Below, one piece after another: positions 55,461-64,000 of a stretch of 64,000 nt of DNA. The notes under the pieces are model-generated. The model ran no database searches. It worked only from the letters and a program-made list of their open reading frames with translations, and had not been told where the DNA came from. Every line of letters begins with the position of its first letter. Position 1 is the first letter of the stretch. The position numbers and the translations under genes are program-made. The DNA is from Paenibacillus sp. MBLB1832. GTDB taxonomy: Bacteria > Bacillota > Bacilli > Paenibacillales > NBRC-103111. The stretch is taken from positions 1,135,001 to 1,199,000 of the forward strand of contig NZ_CP130319.1 of assembly GCF_032271945.1 (NCBI RefSeq), given 5' to 3'.

Positions 55461-55629
55461 AAACCAAATCCCGATGCGATGTTGCATGCTGGGATTTGGT
55501 TTTTTTCATGAACAAGCCGATTTGGATAAACGTTTTTCGATTTTGTTTATAGATAATTGGCGCTCACAGCTTCTAGAATGAGGAGGCATTGGATCCCAGG
55601 GCAAAGGAGGCTCAGACGCAAGTTCATCA
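55461..55629 (+). repeat. 169-bp direct repeat, copy B (with terminator)
   Basis: Second copy of the 53054-53221 sequence, including an identical terminator stem. It ends 41 bases before the start of the large secreted protein gene, so its distal half is that gene's leader. Confidence 0.92.
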
Positions 55630-55669
55630 AGACGAATGCGGAATGTCCAAATAGAGAGGAGAGTCCTGA

Positions 55670-58600
55670 ATGGAAGGGAAAGCAATGAGAAGCAAGCTGC
55701 ACTGGATCGTCTTGGGAAGCATCCTACTGATCACGACGGTGTTAGGACTGATGATTCCCGGCACGGGAACGACAGCATTAGCTGCAAGCAGCGCCCAGGT
55801 TATACCGCCGAATGCGGGATATGTGAATGTGAAAGACTTCGGAGCGATGGGTGACGGGGTGGCCGATGATACCGCAGCCATTATGAGCGCGATTAAATCG
55901 CGCAATCGGTATTACGGTTATCCGATGAATGTATATTTCCCCGCAGGCGTTTATCTGGTCAGCGACACGATCAATGGCGTTAATCCCGATGGTACGGATA
56001 ACGCGCATTTGACCTTGCAAGGCGCCGGCCAGGGCCAAACGATAATTAGGCTGAAAAATAACGCGCCGGGCTTTAATGCAGGGGCTGTTACTGCCAAGCC
56101 TGTTGTCCGTTTCGCAGGGGAAAGCGGTATTCAGAATCAGGCCTTCATGAACTTCCTCTTTGATTTGACCGTTGATATCGGCTCGCAGAACCCTCAGGCA
56201 ATCGGCGTCGATTATTTAACGAGCAACCAGGGCAGTATGCGAAATGTCGATATTGTCTCCGGCGATGGGCAAGGCTACATTGGACTTGCCATGACGCGGG
56301 AGATCGGACCGGGCATGGTCAAGAATATCTCCATTACCGGTTTTCAGTATGGCATCAAAACAGCCAAGCCCCTCTACAGTATGGTGCTGGAGAAGGTGAC
56401 GCTGAAAAATCAATCGGTAGCCGGCATTCTAAACGAGCGGCAAATGTTGGAGATTCGCAACTTGACGAGCACGAACAAGGTGCCGGCCATCATTAACCGC
56501 TACAATGATGCCATGGTGACGATCATCGATAGCCAATTTTTCGGCGGGATCAAAGGGGAAAGTGCGATTCGCAACGAAAGCGGCGGCTCTTTGCTAGCGC
56601 GCAATTTGAACGCACAATCGTCGTATTATTCTCAGGCGATCACGAATGAAGGCGTAGCTGTATCCGGAAAGATCGTAACCGAATACAACTCCGATTACTT
56701 GCAGCGCTTATTTCAATCACGGTCGACGACGCTCAATCTGCCGATTGAGGAGACCCCGGAATTGCCACAGGATCCGCTCTCGGACTGGGCGTTCGTAGAC
56801 GATTACGGTGCGAATCCAGACGATAATATCGATGATACCGCCGCTATTCAGGCTGCGATTGATTCGGGCAAGACGACAATCTACTTCCGCCCGCGGCATA
56901 CGACTACGTATACTTACCAGATTCAAGGGACCCTTGTCATCAGGGGGAATGTGAAGCGGCTCGCGGGAATGGGCACCTATATCAAGAAGACGAATGCCAC
57001 CTCGTTGCCACAAATTCGCATTGAGACGACCAATTATCCCAATGTGTTTATCGATCGGCTATTTGGCGACTTTCAGGTGACTCATGTGGGGGCGACCCAT
57101 GTGGTATCGCTGGATAACCAGTGGAATGATTATCACAATGAGCCGGGCAGCGGTGACTTATATTTGGAGGATACGTACTCATCCTTCGTGTTTAATGGCA
57201 ATAAAGCCTGGATGCGCCAAGCCAATTCCGAAAGCAAGACGAACACACAGCTCGTCAACCAAGGAGGAACGGTATGGGTGCTCGGTCTCAAGACGGAGTG
57301 GATGAATACGACCGCGCGTACGACCGGCGGAGGCAAATCGGAGATTATGGGCGCTTTTATGTATCCGGCCCAAGGTAACGTGGCGCCAACCACGCCGGCC
57401 TTTGAAACGATTGATTCGCAAGCCTCTTATCAATATGGTGTGTTTGATGATTGGGTTCAGCAATGGACATTGTTATTCCGAGAAACCCGGAATGGTGAAA
57501 CCCGCGACATGCTGGCCGATGATCTTGTGGAAAAGAGAACAGGCCGGGGCACGAAGGTCAATCTCTATACGGCCATTCCAGAACCGCTTGCTGATGTGAC
57601 GCCTCCGTCGACGCCGAAGCTGTCGCTCAAGTGGAATTCGCTGAATGCGGCTGATCTTTACTGGGTGGGGTCCACCGATGACGTGCATATCAACGGCTAC
57701 ATGCTTTATCGGGATGGCTACCGGGTAGCGGATACGAAGAAGCGGGAAATCATCGATACCCATCTGGACGCGACGCTGCCCTATACGTATACCGTCTTCG
57801 GCTACGATGATATGTTCAACTTGTCGGCGCCCAGCAATGCGATCTCCAACAAAGTTGGCTGGGGCAGCGAGGATATTGGAACCGTTACGAAGGCGGGTTA
57901 CACGGAATATGCGGATAATAGCTTTCATGTTTATGGTGCCGGCAGCGACATCGGCGGTACGGCGGATAGCTTTCATTATACGTATACCCCGCTATACGGC
58001 GATGGAAGTCTCGTATTTAAGCTGGTGAACCAATCGAAGACAAGTCAGGAGGCCCAGGAAGGTATCATGATTCGGGATACACTGGCACCGGATGCGAAGT
58101 TTGCCGGATTGTTCCGCAAACCGTGGGGGCCGATGCAAACCGTTACCCGCAATGAAACGGGGGGCACGGCATCGGTGACGTCATTGCCGGGCAGCCAGGT
58201 GCTTCCGTTCTGGATGAAGCTGACTCGCAGCGGCAATACAGTTACGGTGTATAAGTCGACCGATGGCGTCCACTGGGGAGCGCCGATTCAAACCTTTACA
58301 CTTGCTTTGGACTTCCGTGCGTATGTAGGCCTGGCCATTGCTTCGGATTTTGACGGCATTACGGAAGAGGCACGTGTGTCAAACGTGAACGTGGAAACAC
58401 CAAGCCAATATCTGAATTTGGCCTTGAAGAAGCCGGCCTCCCAAGCAGGTACGTCGAACGACGCCGCAGCGAAGCGGGCCGTTGACGGCAATACGAACGG
58501 GAAGCTTGCGAGCGGCTCTGTCACCCAGACGCTTGCCGATCATCAGGCATGGTGGCAGGTTGATTTTCAGGAGACTGGCTATATTCGATCAGTGGATATT

Positions 58601-61189
58601 TACAATCGGACGGATAGTGGCAGCGACGTGCTGAAAAATTACTACGTGTTCGTATCCGATACGCCATTCTCTTCGGAAGATCCCAACGTTCTGGTCAACC
58701 AGCCAGGAGTGTGGTCAAGCTTGCAGACCGCTCAGGCGGGTTCCCCGACATCGCTGAAGGTAGACCATCAGGGTCGCTATTTGCGCATACAGCTGCAGGG
58801 GGATGGGAAGCTGACACTTGCGGAAGTCGTCGCTATGGGATATGGAAGCATCATCGTGGATGTTGAACCACCGACAGCGCCGTCCGGTTTGTCTGTCGTT
58901 ACGAAGAGCGAGACGACCGCCACGATTGGCTGGTTGCCAGCTACGGACAACCGTGGCGTGACAAGCTATCTCATCTATCGAGACGGAGCATTAGTCGGCA
59001 CGGTCAGCGGCAGCGTGTACAGCTTTACCGATACAGGACTAAATCCAGGCGACGAGGTTAATTACGCCATTATAGCCCAAGATGTATACGAGAATGTATC
59101 GCCAACCAGCGCTGTGTTAAAGGTCATCGTTCCCGTCAACATCGCTAAAAATAAGACAGCCAAAATGAGCAGCACGCAAAGCGGGAGACAAGCATTTTGG
59201 GCCGTAGACGGGATTTCGGACGGCAGCCAAAGCGCTAGCTCCATCAGTCAAACCCTCAGTGAAAATGAGGCATGGTGGGAAGTAGATCTCGGGGCCGTGC
59301 GCCAGATTGATCGGATCCAATTGTTTGCGCCAACGGATTGTTGTCAGACGGATCTAAGTAATTACTATGTGTTTGTATCCGATACGCCGTTTACGGTGAA
59401 CAGCGTCACCTACACGCTCAATCAGCCTAACGTGTGGAGCAAGCTCCAAGTTGGGGCCCTATCCTCATCTCCCGCAGATGTCCAGGTCGGACATGCAGGA
59501 AGATATGTGCGCATTCAGCTGACCAGTTCATCCGCTTCTCTTGGCCTGGCGGAAGTCAGGGTGATCGGAGAACTGCCGCTGGTCAACGCTGCATTAAACA
59601 AGGCAGCGACGCAGAGCAGCACCTCCTACAACGCCTATGCCAGCAAGGCCGTAGACGGCAACAGTGACGGCAACTGGAACGCAGGATCGGTATCGCATAC
59701 TAGCACGGAGACGAATGCGTGGTGGCAGGTCGATCTTGGTTCTGTGCAAGACATTCACGATATTCAAATTTATAATCGAACGGATTGCTGCGGTGCACGG
59801 TTAAGCTCCTATTATGTGTTCGTTTCCAATGCTCCTTTCGGATCTACCAACGTAGCTTCGACACTTGCCGATCCTAACGTATGGAACAGTTTCCAAAGCG
59901 AGCAGGCGGGAAGCCCAACGAAAATCAGGGTCGGCAGAACCGGGCGTTACGTCCGCATACAGCTTAATCAAACAAACCCGCTTGCCATTGCCGAAGTCAA
60001 GGTTATGAAATTAGATGACATTATTGTCCTGGACACGGAAGCGCCTACGGCTCCGAGCGGACTGAACGTTGTCGGCAAGACCGAAACATCCGCCACGATC
60101 AGCTGGTCGCCTTCCACGGACAACCGCGGTGTTACCGGTTACGATATTTATCGGGATAATACATTACTGGGCACCGTTGCGGGGAATGTCAATGTATTTA
60201 CAGCTACGGGACTTACAGCGGGCGACAGCTACAGCTACACAGTGAAAGCGAAGGATGCTAGTCTGAACGTGTCAGCCGCAAGCAGTGCACTCCAAGTCAC
60301 GCAGCTGATCAATATGGCGAAGAACAAACCCGCTACGATGAGCAGCACGCAAAATGGTGCGTCCGCCTCCCGGGCTGTCGACGGTAATACAGACGGCAAC
60401 CTGGCGAGCGGCTCAGTTAGCCAATCGCTTGGCGAGAAAGAAGCTTGGTGGCAGGTCGATCTGGGAGCTGTACGCAATATTGACCGCATTCAAATTTTTG
60501 GGCGGACGGACTGCTGCACAACGGATCTTAGCCAGTACTATGTGTTTGTATCCGATACGCCATTCACCGTTACAGGCGTTACGTATACGCTGAGCCAACC
60601 AGGCGTATGGAGCCAGTTTCAGTCTGCAGCGGCAGGGTTGCCAACCGAAGTGCAGGTTGGTCGAACAGGACGGTATGTTCGCATTCAGCTGACAGGCCAG
60701 TCAAGTTCCTTGAGTCTGGCGGAGGTGAAAGTTCTAGGCACCTTGCAGCAAGTCAATGTGGCGCTGAATAAACCAGCTACACAGAGCAGCACCTCTTACA
60801 ACGCTTATGCCAGCAGGGCAGTAGATGGCAACAGCGATGGTAACTGGAATGCAGGATCGGTATCCCATACCAGCACGGAGGCCAACGCGTGGTGGCAAGT
60901 CGATCTTGGTTCCGTGCAGGACATCCATAACATTCAGGTTTTCAATCGAACGGATTGTTGCGGAGCCAGGCTGAGCGAATACTATGTGTTTGTCTCGGAT
61001 ACGCCGTTCTCCACCACAGACTTGAATGCGACGCTGAGCAATGCGAATGTCTGGAACAGCTTCCAAAGCGGGCAAGCTGGCAGTCCGACGAAGATTTTGG
61101 TAGGCCGAACCGGACGCTACATCAGGATACAACTTAAGAATACAAACCCGCTGGCCATTGCCGAAGTGAAAGTCATGGCTTTGCAATAG
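55670..61189 (+). CDS. Giant secreted pectate-lyase-fold protein with FN3 and F5/8C modules
   Basis: 1839 residues. Signal peptide about 1-39 (cleaved near ALAAS). Two right-handed beta-helix (Pectate_lyase_3) domains: about 51-355, starting VNVKDFGAMGDGVADDTAAI, and about 372-640, starting FVDDYGANPDDNIDDTAAI. Then FN3 (about 645-727), a concanavalin/DUF1349-like domain (about 731-910), F5/8C (919-1059), FN3 (1066-1151), two F5/8C (1154-1447), FN3 (1455-1545), and two more F5/8C (1546-1839). The last FN3 and F5/8C units repeat with a 390-residue period. It has no S-layer anchor. Probably a secreted plant-polymer-active enzyme with multiple glycan-binding modules; activity unknown. Confidence 0.9.
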   Translation: MEGKAMRSKLHWIVLGSILLITTVLGLMIPGTGTTALAASSAQVIPPNAGYVNVKDFGAMGDGVADDTAAIMSAIKSRNRYYGYPMNVYFPAGVYLVSDTINGVNPDGTDNAHLTLQGAGQGQTIIRLKNNAPGFNAGAVTAKPVVRFAGESGIQNQAFMNFLFDLTVDIGSQNPQAIGVDYLTSNQGSMRNVDIVSGDGQGYIGLAMTREIGPGMVKNISITGFQYGIKTAKPLYSMVLEKVTLKNQSVAGILNERQMLEIRNLTSTNKVPAIINRYNDAMVTIIDSQFFGGIKGESAIRNESGGSLLARNLNAQSSYYSQAITNEGVAVSGKIVTEYNSDYLQRLFQSRSTTLNLPIEETPELPQDPLSDWAFVDDYGANPDDNIDDTAAIQAAIDSGKTTIYFRPRHTTTYTYQIQGTLVIRGNVKRLAGMGTYIKKTNATSLPQIRIETTNYPNVFIDRLFGDFQVTHVGATHVVSLDNQWNDYHNEPGSGDLYLEDTYSSFVFNGNKAWMRQANSESKTNTQLVNQGGTVWVLGLKTEWMNTTARTTGGGKSEIMGAFMYPAQGNVAPTTPAFETIDSQASYQYGVFDDWVQQWTLLFRETRNGETRDMLADDLVEKRTGRGTKVNLYTAIPEPLADVTPPSTPKLSLKWNSLNAADLYWVGSTDDVHINGYMLYRDGYRVADTKKREIIDTHLDATLPYTYTVFGYDDMFNLSAPSNAISNKVGWGSEDIGTVTKAGYTEYADNSFHVYGAGSDIGGTADSFHYTYTPLYGDGSLVFKLVNQSKTSQEAQEGIMIRDTLAPDAKFAGLFRKPWGPMQTVTRNETGGTASVTSLPGSQVLPFWMKLTRSGNTVTVYKSTDGVHWGAPIQTFTLALDFRAYVGLAIASDFDGITEEARVSNVNVETPSQYLNLALKKPASQAGTSNDAAAKRAVDGNTNGKLASGSVTQTLADHQAWWQVDFQETGYIRSVDIYNRTDSGSDVLKNYYVFVSDTPFSSEDPNVLVNQPGVWSSLQTAQAGSPTSLKVDHQGRYLRIQLQGDGKLTLAEVVAMGYGSIIVDVEPPTAPSGLSVVTKSETTATIGWLPATDNRGVTSYLIYRDGALVGTVSGSVYSFTDTGLNPGDEVNYAIIAQDVYENVSPTSAVLKVIVPVNIAKNKTAKMSSTQSGRQAFWAVDGISDGSQSASSISQTLSENEAWWEVDLGAVRQIDRIQLFAPTDCCQTDLSNYYVFVSDTPFTVNSVTYTLNQPNVWSKLQVGALSSSPADVQVGHAGRYVRIQLTSSSASLGLAEVRVIGELPLVNAALNKAATQSSTSYNAYASKAVDGNSDGNWNAGSVSHTSTETNAWWQVDLGSVQDIHDIQIYNRTDCCGARLSSYYVFVSNAPFGSTNVASTLADPNVWNSFQSEQAGSPTKIRVGRTGRYVRIQLNQTNPLAIAEVKVMKLDDIIVLDTEAPTAPSGLNVVGKTETSATISWSPSTDNRGVTGYDIYRDNTLLGTVAGNVNVFTATGLTAGDSYSYTVKAKDASLNVSAASSALQVTQLINMAKNKPATMSSTQNGASASRAVDGNTDGNLASGSVSQSLGEKEAWWQVDLGAVRNIDRIQIFGRTDCCTTDLSQYYVFVSDTPFTVTGVTYTLSQPGVWSQFQSAAAGLPTEVQVGRTGRYVRIQLTGQSSSLSLAEVKVLGTLQQVNVALNKPATQSSTSYNAYASRAVDGNSDGNWNAGSVSHTSTEANAWWQVDLGSVQDIHNIQVFNRTDCCGARLSEYYVFVSDTPFSTTDLNATLSNANVWNSFQSGQAGSPTKILVGRTGRYIRIQLKNTNPLAIAEVKVMALQ

Positions 61190-61204
61190 CCGTGTGGAAT
61201 AAGG

Positions 61205-61240
61205 AGATAGGGCAGACTGAAGCTGCCCTATCTCTTTTTG
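61205..61240 (+). terminator. Terminator after the giant protein gene
   Basis: AGATAGGGCAG (61205-61215) pairs CTGCCCTATCT (61223-61233), followed by CTTTTTG. Confidence 0.93.
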
Positions 61241-61258
61241 TATCGAGATGACAAAGGA

Positions 61259-61324
61259 TGTCGAAAATTCTGCCCATCATCTTGAACTTGCCGCATTATG
61301 TATGGATTCAAACTGCGGTAAACT
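61259..61324 (+). promoter_or_regulatory. Shared-motif promoter of the GH28-like gene
   Basis: TGTCGAAAATTCTGCCC, GAA at 61284-61286, CCGCATTATGTA (61291-61302), 16 bases, then TAAACT (61319-61324). Gap-free match to 48689-48754. Confidence 0.72.
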
Positions 61325-61368
61325 TTCCTTGTACGATCAACTTTTACAAGCGGATATGGAGGGAAATT

Positions 61369-63744
61369 ATGAACCAGATTCTTTTTAGAAAGCGCTTTAT
61401 CGGATTTGCATTTATTTTGGGTTTCCTATGTCTCACAATACTCTTATCAGATGGCAAAGCCTTCGCAGCAACGACGATCTATGACAAATTCAATGCGGAC
61501 GTAACCGGGGGGACCCCTTCCGGATGGACGACCGACACGAGCGGAGGAACGGTGCAAGTCAGTGAGGTGCCTTTTCCGACCGATAAAAGCGTAGCCATCA
61601 CCAAAACGGCGACAACCAATGCCGCTACGATAACCAAGACGTTCACGCCCATTACCGGCCGTGCGATTATTGAATATCGCGTTGTCGTTACGGACAATAT
61701 GGCCGGCAACAAGATGGCCCCTTACATTTACGATGAAAATGGAAATCCCATTGTCAAGATTGAATTAAGAAGCGACTTCGTAAGAGCCTACAACGGGGCG
61801 GCCAACTACGCGGTGTCGGGAATTACACTGAATGAGTGGACGATCATCAAGGTCGTTCTCGATACCAATACGAAAAAATACGACCTCTTTATAGACGGTA
61901 TCAAACGTGTGACCGACTATTCGTTCTCGACCACGACAGGTACAAGCGCCGCCTCACTGAAGTTCAGTGTACCTTCGGGCCAAACCGGGGTCATGAACAT
62001 TGATGAAGTGCGCATCTACGATTATGAATCGCTGGTGACACCTCCATCAGGTACGATCATTAATATTACATCCGCGCCTTATAATGCGGTTGGCGACGGT
62101 GTGACTGACAATACGTACGCTATTCGCCAAGCGATTGCTGATGTGCCTGCAGGCGGAACGGTGTATGTACCCTCTGGTAAATTTGTAACCGGCGGCCTGG
62201 ATTTAAAAAGCAACATGACCTTGTATGTTGATTTGAAGGGAACGCTTCTTGCAAAACCGGACGAGAGCGCTTTCCCCGACCACGACGAGACGATTGAGAA
62301 CTGGTTGTCCGGCGCGATGAGACGAGCCTTCATTTATATTGGAGGAGCAACGAACGTACGATTAGATGGGGGCGGTACAATCGACGGCAATGCCGGCAAT
62401 GTCGCCAACTGGCATAGCGGTGCATCGTACGATATTAAGATTCGTCCCAACTTGATTAAAATTTATAACTCGGATACGGTTTCCGTGAAGAACCTGTACT
62501 TGAAAGATGCCCCGGCGTGGCTGCTCTTCCCGTTGGAATCCAACAATATTACGATCAAGGATATTGTCATTTACTCCATCATGTCGGGCAACAAAGATGG
62601 GATCGATCCGTCCAACTGCTCGAATGTACTGATCGAGAACTCGCAAATCTACACCGAAGATGACGCGATCGTACCAAAATCGGGAAGCGCGCGTTTTAAC
62701 GATAACGTCACGGTACGCAATATTTTCATCAATGGCTCGACGGCTGCCAACGCCTTAAAGCTTGGAACGAACAGCTATGGGCAATTCAAGAATTACTTGT
62801 TTGAGGATGTATATATCAAAAGAGCGCAAATCGGCGGCATTTCGTTAGCTCTCGTCGATGGCGTCGTTACGGATAACATCACGTTCCGGCGGATTAACAT
62901 GAGCAAGGTGCAAGGCGCACTGTTCATCCAGGCGGGATACCGTGGACAAAAGCCGGCCAGCGCGCCTGTTATTACAAGCGATATCAAGAACATTTCTTTC
63001 GAAGATATTAAAGCTAGGAATCTGACCTCCACCATTGGTTCAGGCTTCCTCGGCAATATAACGTCCACGATCAACTTCCGATTGAGTAATCTGAGCTTCA
63101 AAAATATTGACATCCAATATCCGGGCGGCCTTTCGACGGTGCCTGCTTCGCCAGCAGAGTATGACGGAACATATCCGGAGCTGAGCAAATACGGAAATCT
63201 GCCGGCGTATGGGTTTTATTTGCGGCATGTCGATGGAATCACGCTGGACAATGTCAATATAAGCGCAGCGAGTACAGATGCTCGTCAGCCTATCGTGATG
63301 GAAGATGTGTCTAAGGTCAACGTTTATAATGAAGCGGAGAACGGTTCAATTAACGGTGAAATGCAAGTTGTGAATGATAGTACTGCGTCCGGCGGAAAGT
63401 ACATTGTGACTCCGAATCCGAGTGGCTTCAATCTGGGCAATGCGTACTCCGATCTGACCTTCCAGGTGTATCATTCGGGGACCTACTATCTCTGGGGAAA
63501 AACGAAAGCTCCAACGCAAGAAGATAATTCCTTCTTCATCAAAGTAGGTTCTAATCCGGAAGCAACATGGCATATGAACCCGTCCACTTCCTGGACCTGG
63601 AATAAAGTGACGGATAATGTGAATCCGTACAGCTTCTCGCTCACTCCGGGAACATATACGATACGAGTAAGAGATCGGGAAGACGGCACGCCTATTGATA
63701 AACTGCTGTTGACGAGTGATTCGGCATACATTCCGGCCAATTAA
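61369..63744 (+). CDS. Secreted GH28-like (polygalacturonase-fold) protein
   Basis: 791 residues from ATG 61369 (GGAGGGAAATT upstream). Signal peptide about 1-33 (near KAFAA), an N-terminal laminin-G/concanavalin-like domain (about 35-220), and a beta-helix region starting YNAVGDGVTDNTYAIRQAI. GH28-type motifs NKDGIDPSNCSNV (about residue 408) and TEDDAIVPKSG (about 430) are present. The His-Gly and Arg-Ile-Lys motifs of classical polygalacturonases are not found. The C-terminal 130 residues (from EAENGSING) resemble a carbohydrate-binding beta-sandwich of the CBM6/35 type. Confidence 0.88.
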   Translation: MNQILFRKRFIGFAFILGFLCLTILLSDGKAFAATTIYDKFNADVTGGTPSGWTTDTSGGTVQVSEVPFPTDKSVAITKTATTNAATITKTFTPITGRAIIEYRVVVTDNMAGNKMAPYIYDENGNPIVKIELRSDFVRAYNGAANYAVSGITLNEWTIIKVVLDTNTKKYDLFIDGIKRVTDYSFSTTTGTSAASLKFSVPSGQTGVMNIDEVRIYDYESLVTPPSGTIINITSAPYNAVGDGVTDNTYAIRQAIADVPAGGTVYVPSGKFVTGGLDLKSNMTLYVDLKGTLLAKPDESAFPDHDETIENWLSGAMRRAFIYIGGATNVRLDGGGTIDGNAGNVANWHSGASYDIKIRPNLIKIYNSDTVSVKNLYLKDAPAWLLFPLESNNITIKDIVIYSIMSGNKDGIDPSNCSNVLIENSQIYTEDDAIVPKSGSARFNDNVTVRNIFINGSTAANALKLGTNSYGQFKNYLFEDVYIKRAQIGGISLALVDGVVTDNITFRRINMSKVQGALFIQAGYRGQKPASAPVITSDIKNISFEDIKARNLTSTIGSGFLGNITSTINFRLSNLSFKNIDIQYPGGLSTVPASPAEYDGTYPELSKYGNLPAYGFYLRHVDGITLDNVNISAASTDARQPIVMEDVSKVNVYNEAENGSINGEMQVVNDSTASGGKYIVTPNPSGFNLGNAYSDLTFQVYHSGTYYLWGKTKAPTQEDNSFFIKVGSNPEATWHMNPSTSWTWNKVTDNVNPYSFSLTPGTYTIRVRDREDGTPIDKLLLTSDSAYIPAN

Positions 63745-63932
63745 AAGGCAAAAGCAAGACGGAGGCCTTCCAGGTGAGGGTCTCTTTCTTGATTTTGCTG
63801 CCCCATTTTCTGAATTGTATATCGTGGCGGTATCCAATCAGATTTATAATGAAGACGCTTTCCAATTGGAGAAAGAGAGGAGAAGCCGGGTAAGGATAAC
63901 GTTTTGAAAATACGTTGAAAGAGGTGTATGCA

Positions 63933-64000
63933 ATGAGGATTTTCAGCTCCACAACTATCCGTATCGGCATTGCCTGCGTACTGGTTGTTCGATGTGTACT
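63933..64000 (+). CDS. Start of a further gene, probably secreted (partial)
   Basis: ATG 63933 with AGAGGTG ten bases before opens a frame MRIFSSTTIRIGIACVLVV that runs off the window. A basic start followed by a hydrophobic stretch suggests a signal peptide. A TATAAT at 63845-63850 could be its -10 box. The product cannot be identified. Confidence 0.55.
   Translation, partial: MRIFSSTTIRIGIACVLVVRCV

Noticed and set aside
59586-61186. Long near-identical DNA repeats suspected as CRISPR or a tandem array
   Set aside because: They are in-frame copies of F5/8C protein domains, not short repeats with spacers.
63799-63850. Third copy of the shared promoter motif
   Set aside because: Only TGCCC, the GAA offset and a -10 box agree; the CCGCATTATGTA block is absent and the distance to the -10 box differs by two bases. 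Noted as tentative only.

Overview
The window reads as chromosome of a spore-forming, plant-polymer-degrading member of the Bacillota, most likely a Paenibacillus. The reasons are: a 16-gene tRNA block in the same order as the Bacillus subtilis trnD cluster; spore genes (sspI, two YjcZ-type mini-proteins, a YheC/YheD ATP-grasp protein); YesM/YesN two-component pairs beside LplA/LplB/YtcP-type ABC importers; and very large secreted pectinolytic-type proteins with discoidin and FN3 modules.

Layout. 1-4961: 3' end of a 16S gene, 23S, no 5S, then 16 tRNA genes and a terminator. 5092-12216: first YesMN-type sensor/regulator pair with a three-gene ABC importer. 12235-16009: YjcZ-type peptide, methyltransferase, ROK regulator, hydrolase, small DNA-binding-type ORFs. 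16151-21232: molybdenum cofactor block (membrane-anchored molybdopterin oxidoreductase, MOSC, mobA, moaA, moeA). 21245-26614: spore peptide, c-di-AMP-riboswitch-controlled 3D-domain cell-wall protein, PspA-like protein, LiaFSR-type envelope stress system, signal peptidase. 26643-33998: FliD-like and LSm-like hypothetical proteins, acetyltransferase, zwf, metallophosphoesterase, RF3, ATP-grasp. 34104-41675: EAL protein, a LacI-controlled sugar/inositol dehydrogenase operon with ThuA, sspI, Ktr regulator, rRNA methyltransferase.

41691-44565 is a scarred mobile region starting 16 bp after the rRNA methyltransferase, where pheST would be expected. It has 24-bp perfect inverted ends, transposase-site-like repeats, an XRE repressor and its decayed second copy, and a dead IS256-family element with an intact 8-bp target duplication.

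44744-64000 is an accessory glycan-utilisation locus: MarR regulator, a second YesMN pair, an ABC sugar importer, GH130 phosphorylase, GH29 fucosidase plus an epimerase-like protein (this pair is bounded by about 168-bp direct repeats), an 1839-residue pectate-lyase-fold/F5-8C protein and a GH28-like protein. A long promoter motif with identical spacing to the -10 box occurs before both the solute-binding protein gene and the GH28-like gene, tying importer and enzyme to one regulator, probably the adjacent AraC-type response regulator.

The most unusual items are this shared promoter motif, a two-copy structured 3'-UTR element with covarying stems (31336-31450 and 34027-34138), the repeat-bounded fucosidase cassette, and the inverted-repeat mobile remnant.
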